Shown in pieces: positions 5,723 to 9,194 of a stretch of 9,194 bases of DNA. Numbering within the stretch: position 1 is the stretch's first letter; every line of letters begins with the position of its first letter. The DNA is from Anaerolineaceae bacterium (lineage in GTDB: Bacteria; Chloroflexota; Anaerolineae; Anaerolineales; Anaerolineaceae): NCBI GenBank assembly GCA_027348305.1, contig DAIEPS010000062.1, forward strand, positions 1-9,194, given 5' to 3'. Below the pieces are notes generated by a model. It ran no database searches. It saw only the letters and a list, made by a program, of their open reading frames with translations, and was not told the origin of the DNA. The position numbers were made by a program, and so were the translations under genes.

Positions 5723-6712
5723 ATGAGTTGGGACCTTTTAGGACACGAATGGGCAGCCTCACTGCTCAAACAGCACATCACCCACGGTGATGTAAGACAT
5801 GCCTATCTATTCAGCGGCGCTCCCGGCATCGGCCGGCGCAGCCTGGCGCTGGCGTTCGCACAGGCCATCAACTGCCAGTCACCCACGGCACCCGGTGTGC
5901 CCTGCGGTGAGTGCCGCCTCTGTAAACAGACAGAAAAAATGCAGCATCCCGACCTGAGCATCATTGAAGCGGATTCCGAGGGCGGCATGCTCAAAGTGGA
6001 CCAGATCCGCGCACTGCAGCGAAGTGTCTCTCTTTCACCCTATGAAGCAAAATTTCGCGTAGCCTTATTATTAAACTTCCAGCGCGCCAACGCAAACGCG
6101 CAGAATGCGCTCCTCAAAACGCTGGAAGAAGCCCCCAAACAGGTCATCCTGCTGCTGACCGCGGATTCGCCAGACAATCTGCTGCCCACCATCGCCTCGC
6201 GCTGCGAGATCCTGCGCCTGCGGCCGGTGCCGATCGACAAACTGCAGGAAGCCCTGCAAACCCGCTGGCAGTATGACCCCGAAAAATCCGCGCTGCTGGC
6301 GCACCTCGCCAACGGACGTACCGGTCTGGCGCTGCGCATGGCTGCCGACCCCGACCTGGTGGAAAAACGCGCCGCCTGGGTGGATGAACTGCTGCGCCTG
6401 ATGCCCCTGAATATCCGCGAACGTTTCGCAGCGGCTGAACCCCTCTCCAAGAACCGCGATCAACTGCGCCTGACCCTGCAATCCTGGCTCTCCATTGTCC
6501 GCGATCTGCTGCTGGCTTCGAACGGTCAGGAGGCCTACCTGACCAACCAGGATCACGCAGCCGACATCACCGCCCTGGCGAAAAAACTCACCGGGCAGCA
6601 GCTTGTCGACCTCGTGAATACTGTGGATCATTCGCTGGAAATTTTGGAATACAATGCCAATTTGAAACTGCTGCTTGAAAATTTGCTCATAAGCATTCCC
6701 CAAATCAAATAA
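5723..6712 (+). CDS. holB: DNA polymerase III subunit delta-prime
   Basis: Delta-prime is the stator of the clamp loader that places the sliding clamp on primed DNA. The 329-residue protein opens with the typical MSWDLLGHEWAASLLKQHIT and has an AAA+ fold. The Walker A region FSGAPGIGRRSL (30-41) has Arg38-Arg39 where ATPases have Lys-Thr/Ser. The Walker B position (RVALLLNFQRANANAQNALL) lacks its acidic residues, so ATP is probably not hydrolysed, as is usual for delta-prime. Cys51, Cys61, Cys64 and Cys67 form the zinc-binding knuckle. LLKTLEEAP (130-138) and the SRC motif with the arginine finger (159-161) follow, and the rest is the helical and collar domain. The length suits delta-prime and is too short for gamma/tau. 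It has its own promoter, seems leaderless and ends just before a hairpin terminator. Confidence 0.93.
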   Translation: MSWDLLGHEWAASLLKQHITHGDVRHAYLFSGAPGIGRRSLALAFAQAINCQSPTAPGVPCGECRLCKQTEKMQHPDLSIIEADSEGGMLKVDQIRALQRSVSLSPYEAKFRVALLLNFQRANANAQNALLKTLEEAPKQVILLLTADSPDNLLPTIASRCEILRLRPVPIDKLQEALQTRWQYDPEKSALLAHLANGRTGLALRMAADPDLVEKRAAWVDELLRLMPLNIRERFAAAEPLSKNRDQLRLTLQSWLSIVRDLLLASNGQEAYLTNQDHAADITALAKKLTGQQLVDLVNTVDHSLEILEYNANLKLLLENLLISIPQIK

Positions 6713-6723
6713 ATACAAGTTCA

Positions 6724-6883
6724 AACCCTAGATACCGGGAATCACGTGCAGATTCCCGGTATTTTCCAGTATTTTATTGATTTATTCTTATATCCGATTT
6801 ATAAATTCTGTATTGTGAGTAGTTGAAAAACAATCTGATTTGAACACCGGGAATCTGGTTTTTGATTCCCGGTGTCTAGGGTT
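6724..6883. repeat. BIME/MITE-like element: two mirrored copies of one hairpin repeat
   Basis: The left end (6724-6743) reads AACCCTAGATACCGGGAATC. The right end (6864-6883), read on the other strand, is the same 20 bases except for C instead of T at the tenth position. Each end is the outer part of a 12-bp perfect hairpin (6732-6762 and 6844-6875) with different loops. The second stem carries the compensating change on both arms, T to C on one and A to G on the other, so the fold is kept. The sequence inside the hairpins is unrelated and AT-rich (about 6766-6843). This gives a 160-bp unit with 20-bp terminal inverted repeats, like a pair of REP sequences or a small MITE. I see no clear target-site duplication, no internal ORF and no transposase. 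Confidence 0.6.
6732..6765 (+). terminator. Hairpin terminator downstream of holB
   Basis: ATACCGGGAATC (6732-6743) pairs perfectly over 12 bp with GATTCCCGGTAT (6751-6762) across a 7-nt loop, and the stem ends in a four-T run. It begins 20 bp after the holB stop, so it likely ends that transcript. It is also the left hairpin of the repeat element described at 6724-6883. Confidence 0.65.
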
Positions 6884-6917
6884 AAACACAATTTGAAAAT
6901 ACTATCTCGATTAGAAA

Positions 6918-6955
6918 AACCCAGATACCAAGAATTAAGTACTACTTCATGGTAT
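6918..6955 (-). terminator. Degenerate third hairpin, candidate terminator of the ABC operon
   Basis: On the minus strand ATACCATGAA (6955-6946) pairs with TTCTTGGTAT (6934-6925), with one mismatch in 10 bp and an 11-nt loop. A five-T run follows a few bases later (6919-6915). It lies about 60 bp after the ATPase stop codon. Its plus-strand flank, AACCC-AGATACC-GAAT with small changes, resembles the outer sequence of the repeat at 6724-6743, so it may be a decayed copy recruited as a terminator. Confidence 0.45.
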
Positions 6956-7015
6956 TCAGAATTATTTTTTTGATTCTACTTTGTGTGATTTTGGCAATAA
7001 TGAACAAGCCAGACA

Positions 7016-7759
7016 TTATTTTATTGACTGTCTCAACTGCCTTTCCAACTGCAGAAATTCGGGGTCGTAGCGTGTTTCTTCCTGCCGGGGGCGGGGAAGA
7101 TCCACTTTCATTTCGGCCACGATTTTTGCCGGCCGCGGCGAGAAGACCATTATTCGGTCAGAGAGCAGCAGGGCTTCCGAGATGGAATGGGTAACCATGA
7201 TCACCGCGGTTTTATGGCTCTGCCACATCTTTAACAGTTCGGAGCCCATGCGTTCACGGGTCATCGCGTCCAGTGAACCAAAGGGTTCGTCGAGCAGCAG
7301 CAGATCGGGTTCGGCGATGAAGGCGCGGGCGATAGCCACACGCTGTGCCATGCCGCCCGAAAGCTCGGAAGGCCAGGCCTGTGAGAACTCTTCCAGCCCC
7401 ACCAGGTGGATCATGATATCAGCGCGTTCTTGCGCTTCTTTAGGGTCAACGCCTTGCAGCTCAAGCGGCAGCAAGATATTCTGCATCACCGTCCGCCAGG
7501 GCATCAGGTTGGCCTGTTGGAAGACCAGGCTGATGCGCGGTTCCCCCTGCAGGCAGCCAAACTTGAAAGACCCAGAAGTGGGTTTAATGATGCCGGCAAT
7601 CAAGCGTAATAAGGTGCTCTTGCCGCTGCCAGATGGACCCAACACGCACAAGAACTCCTGTTCAGCCAATTTGAAAGAAACATCCTGCAGCGCCTGCAAT
7701 TCTCCATCGGCGCCGTGGAAGGTCATGCCCAGGTGTTCAACCGCAAGAAGCTCTGTCAC
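7016..7759 (-). CDS. ABC transporter ATP-binding protein (SsuB/TauB/NrtD/ThiZ group)
   Basis: The 247-residue ATPase should power uptake of a small organic solute or anion. All motifs are intact: Walker A GPSGSGKST (41-49), the Q-loop Gln81 in VFQQANLMPW, the signature LSGGMAQ (133-139), Walker B LLLLDE (153-158), the D-loop GSLD and the H-loop His191 in MVTHS. LMPW after the Q-loop and FSPRPAKIV near the end are typical of the nitrate/sulfonate/taurine/pyrimidine group. The frame is open upstream to 7888, but the GTG at 7759 is the likely start: it overlaps the stop of the binding-protein gene as GTGA (4 nt shared), the usual coupling arrangement, and the first beta strand (LLAVEHLGMTF) begins right after it. 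The upstream extension would only read the binding-protein gene in another frame. It is the last gene of the operon. Confidence 0.93.
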   Translation of the reverse strand: MTELLAVEHLGMTFHGADGELQALQDVSFKLAEQEFLCVLGPSGSGKSTLLRLIAGIIKPTSGSFKFGCLQGEPRISLVFQQANLMPWRTVMQNILLPLELQGVDPKEAQERADIMIHLVGLEEFSQAWPSELSGGMAQRVAIARAFIAEPDLLLLDEPFGSLDAMTRERMGSELLKMWQSHKTAVIMVTHSISEALLLSDRIMVFSPRPAKIVAEMKVDLPRPRQEETRYDPEFLQLERQLRQSIK

Positions 7760-8751
7760 GGCAGCAGCTCGTTGGTAAAGCAGGTGCTTACATCGATCGA
7801 ACTGGTGAGCAGCTTCATTTTGGTGAGAATGCGCTGCATATTCTGCCAGGCTTGCGGCTGAGAATAGCCCAATTGAGCGGCCTTCCACTCTTCGATGGAG
7901 CGCAGCAGCACCTGTTTTTGCACTGCCTGATCGGCTGAGACCAGGTTCTCGACATATTTCTTGGAGATCTCGTAGGCCTCATCCGGGTTGTCGATGGTGT
8001 ATTGAATACCTTTGAGGGTGGCAGCGATCATGGACTTCACCAATTCAGGGTTTTCAGACAGGGTCTTTTCGTTGGTGACCAACCCGTTTGCCACCAAGTC
8101 AATGGCGTCGGAGGCCTTGAGCAGGTTGATGGATTCACCCTGGGCTTCAAGCTGCACGGGTTCATTGGCCACGTAGATCACCACAGCGTCTTCGCGGTCA
8201 GCCGTCAGCACTTCCACCTGGTTGTAGCCGATGGAATCCAGTGTGACATCTGATTCAGCCAAACCGGCAGAATCGAGCATGGCAATGGCGCCAATGTAGC
8301 TTGCGCCATACAACCCGGGCAGACCGATCTTCTTGCCTTTAAGGTCCGCGATGGAAGTGATGTTGGCGGATTTCTTTGATACGATACCCACCGGATACTG
8401 CTGATACCAGGCGGCCACATAGACGAGGGGCAATTGTTTATCGCGTCCCAAGAGAACCTGTTCACCTGAAAGGATGGCAAATTGAAGAGTGCCATTGGCC
8501 AGCAGCACAGCGTTGTCGTTCTCCATACTGTAATCGATTTGAACATCCAGCCCGGCCGCTTTGTAAAAACCTTTTTCAATGGCAACGTACAAAGGGGCGA
8601 ACTGCACGTTGGGGATGTACCCCACGGGCAGGGTGACTTTGGTGAGTGCTGCCGAAGTGGGGGTGTCGCTTGTCACCGTTGTGCTTTTTGCAGCACAACC
8701 AGGGACCAGAATGAGCAAAAGGATGGTGAGTAAAAGCAGTGATCTTTTCAT
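7756..8751 (-). CDS. ABC transporter substrate-binding lipoprotein (NMT1/THI5-like)
   Basis: The 331-residue protein opens with a lipoprotein signal (MKRSLLLLTILLLILVPGC), with lipobox VPGC and lipidated Cys19, so it should be tethered outside the cytoplasmic membrane. A Ser/Thr-rich linker runs to about residue 35. The periplasmic-binding fold then begins with VTLPVGYIPNVQFAPLYVAI and EKGFYKAAGLDVQI, the pattern of NMT1/THI5-like proteins such as ThiY, SsuA and TauA. Later segments also fit the family: IADLKGKKIGLPGLYGASYIG, YNQVEVLTADREDAVVIYVANEPV and NPELVKSMIAATLKGIQYTIDNPDEAYEI. The substrate cannot be fixed by eye; a thiamine-pyrimidine precursor, a sulfonate or a related compound is possible. 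GGGAGG lies 5 nt before the ATG. The gene follows the permease after 20 nt and overlaps the ATPase gene by 4 nt. Confidence 0.92.
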   Translation of the reverse strand: MKRSLLLLTILLLILVPGCAAKSTTVTSDTPTSAALTKVTLPVGYIPNVQFAPLYVAIEKGFYKAAGLDVQIDYSMENDNAVLLANGTLQFAILSGEQVLLGRDKQLPLVYVAAWYQQYPVGIVSKKSANITSIADLKGKKIGLPGLYGASYIGAIAMLDSAGLAESDVTLDSIGYNQVEVLTADREDAVVIYVANEPVQLEAQGESINLLKASDAIDLVANGLVTNEKTLSENPELVKSMIAATLKGIQYTIDNPDEAYEISKKYVENLVSADQAVQKQVLLRSIEEWKAAQLGYSQPQAWQNMQRILTKMKLLTSSIDVSTCFTNELLP

Positions 8752-8771
8752 GTTTCCCTCCCGGGGAATGA

Positions 8772-9194
8772 TTAGTGATGCGCGGTTTTCCAGCGCGTGG
8801 AACGTTTTTCGGCCAGCATGGCCAGGCCGTACAGGCTTAAAGCCATAAATATTAATGTGAAGATGGCGACAAACACGAGGGCCGTATCGAACTGTCCGCG
8901 GCCGACGTTGATCAAAAAGCCGAGACCTTTATCCGAACCGACGAATTCCCCAACCACTGCGCCGATCACGGAGAGTGTGGCGCCGATGCGCAGTCCGCCG
9001 AAGAGGATGGGCAGCGCAGCGGGGATCTCAAGCAGGCGCAGTTTCTGCAAGCGCGTGGCGCGCATGGAAACCATCAGGTCGCGCAGGTTGTCCGGCACCG
9101 TCGCGAACGCGCGGTCGAAATCGTCCAGCACCGGTAAGAGCCGCGCGATCAACATGCTGTTGGCGAACTTGGTCATCCCGCCGGCGTCTTTCTC
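8772..9194 (-). CDS. ABC permease C-terminal half fused in frame to a GrpE-like segment (partial, chimeric)
   Basis: From about residue 30 after the Met at 9176, the protein is the C-terminal half of an SsuC/TauC/ThiX-type permease. It shows the EAA-loop region (LRDLMVSMRATRLQKLRLLEIPAALP) that contacts the ATPase, then GLRIGATLSVIGAVVGEFVG, SDKGLGFLI and a final membrane helix (about VFVAIFTLIFMALSLYGLAML). It fits the two downstream genes, completing an importer. The expected N-terminal half, with its first membrane helices and the NT-GL block before the loop, is missing. In its place the open frame reads EKDAGG and then a GrpE-like stretch up to the window edge. No start codon can be assigned, because the frame continues beyond 9194. 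As encoded here the permease would lack helices and probably not work. Either a recombination or deletion joined two genes, or the assembly did. Confidence 0.8.
   Translation of the reverse strand, partial: EKDAGGMTKFANSMLIARLLPVLDDFDRAFATVPDNLRDLMVSMRATRLQKLRLLEIPAALPILFGGLRIGATLSVIGAVVGEFVGSDKGLGFLINVGRGQFDTALVFVAIFTLIFMALSLYGLAMLAEKRSTRWKTAHH
9078..9194 (-). other. grpE: GrpE-like coding segment at the head of the permease frame
   Basis: The translated piece MTKFANSMLIARLLPVLDDF, followed by DRAFATVPDNL, closely resembles the end of the long helix and the domain junction of bacterial GrpE, the nucleotide exchange factor of DnaK; the run LLPVLDDFDRAF is characteristic. A GrpE would continue with a WxEG-type block and then its beta domain. 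Here similarity stops around DNLRDL (about 9075-9092) and permease sequence begins without a frame change. Recognition is from memory of the family pattern, not from an alignment. Confidence 0.65.

Larger units (their letters stand above)
6713..7015. other. Gene-free spacer between holB and the ABC operon
   Basis: This 303-bp AT-rich gap separates two convergent units. I see no coding sequence in it. Its content is three related hairpins: 6732-6762, 6844-6875 and a degenerate one at 6925-6955. AT-rich filler lies between them (6766-6843) and after them (6960-7015). Frames that open here and run into the ABC ATPase region are antisense shadows. Confidence 0.7.

Noticed and set aside
6071..6724. 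217-codon open frame on the minus strand opposite holB.
   Set aside because: It is an antisense shadow, Gln/Gly/Phe-rich, and begins within the holB terminator area; holB itself is unmistakable.
6724..6883. CRISPR array or group II intron reading of the repeated hairpins.
   Set aside because: There are only two clear inverted copies, no regular spacers, no direct-repeat array and no cas or reverse transcriptase gene.
6949..7194. Small plus-strand frame with a hydrophobic start (MVFRIIFLILLCVILAIM).
   Set aside because: It looks like a signal peptide, but the ATG lies inside the third hairpin, there is no ribosome site, and most of the frame is antisense to the ABC ATPase C-terminus.
7760..7888. 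Extended N-terminus of the ABC ATPase up to an ATG at 7888.
   Set aside because: These 43 codons overlap the binding-protein gene in another frame and precede the first conserved beta strand; the GTGA overlap gives a better start.
8772..9194. Base-composition break as proof that the GrpE-permease junction is foreign DNA.
   Set aside because: Counted GC is about 64% in 9081-9194 and about 65-67% in 8941-9060, so composition gives no support either way.
8752..9194. TPP riboswitch expected for a thiamine-precursor importer.
   Set aside because: The 5' end of the operon is outside the window, and the 20-bp gap between permease and binding protein is too short to hold one.

Overview
The window reads as an ordinary chromosomal segment of a free-living bacterium, most likely Chloroflexota (Anaerolineae-like). 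This assignment is an inference from gene content: a translin-family protein beside ssb, a DUF3467 protein, a LysM/SdrD-type surface protein with Pro/Thr-rich linkers, and a double-GAF HisKA_3 sensor kinase. There are no rRNA or tRNA genes, no CRISPR array, no phage genes and no transposase. Both ends of the window cut through genes.

Layout. (1) 1-207, minus: the start of an unrecognised membrane protein, with its own promoter and a very good ribosome binding site. (2) 2183-384, minus: a compact four-gene operon of ssb, a DUF3467 protein, a translin/TRAX-family protein and a four-helix membrane protein. Gaps are 12, 6 and 3 nt, and the operon closes with a strong intrinsic terminator (317-350). 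(3) 2320-3117, plus: a secreted and membrane-anchored protein with one LysM and one SdrD_B-like domain, divergent from ssb. (4) 3822-3187, minus: a YuiH-like molybdopterin oxidoreductase. It converges on the LysM gene across a perfect 28-bp palindrome and diverges from the next gene. (5) 3977-5677, plus: a soluble GAF-GAF-HisKA_3-HATPase sensor kinase. (6) 5723-6712, plus: DNA polymerase III delta-prime (holB), with a promoter that abuts the start codon. (7) 6713-7015: a gene-free spacer with three related hairpins. Two of them form a mirrored pair that looks like a BIME/MITE-type element. (8) 9194-7016, minus: an ABC importer operon of permease, NMT1/THI5-like lipoprotein and ATPase, the last two overlapping by GTGA.

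How the genes fit together. The ssb operon joins single-stranded DNA binding with a translin-like protein that keeps a TRAX-like set of acidic residues, which suggests a nucleic-acid processing role. The ABC operon encodes uptake of a small organic solute such as a thiamine-pyrimidine precursor, sulfonate or related compound; the substrate cannot be fixed from sequence.

The two most notable observations are these. First, the permease reading frame at the right edge does not begin as a permease. Its first ~40 visible residues look like the core of the co-chaperone GrpE, joined in frame to the permease C-terminal half, which points to a recombination event or an assembly chimera. Second, a small repeat family lies between holB and the ABC operon. 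I did not find a convincing new defence or mobile system; the ssb-DUF3467-translin-membrane protein operon is the best candidate for undescribed biology.
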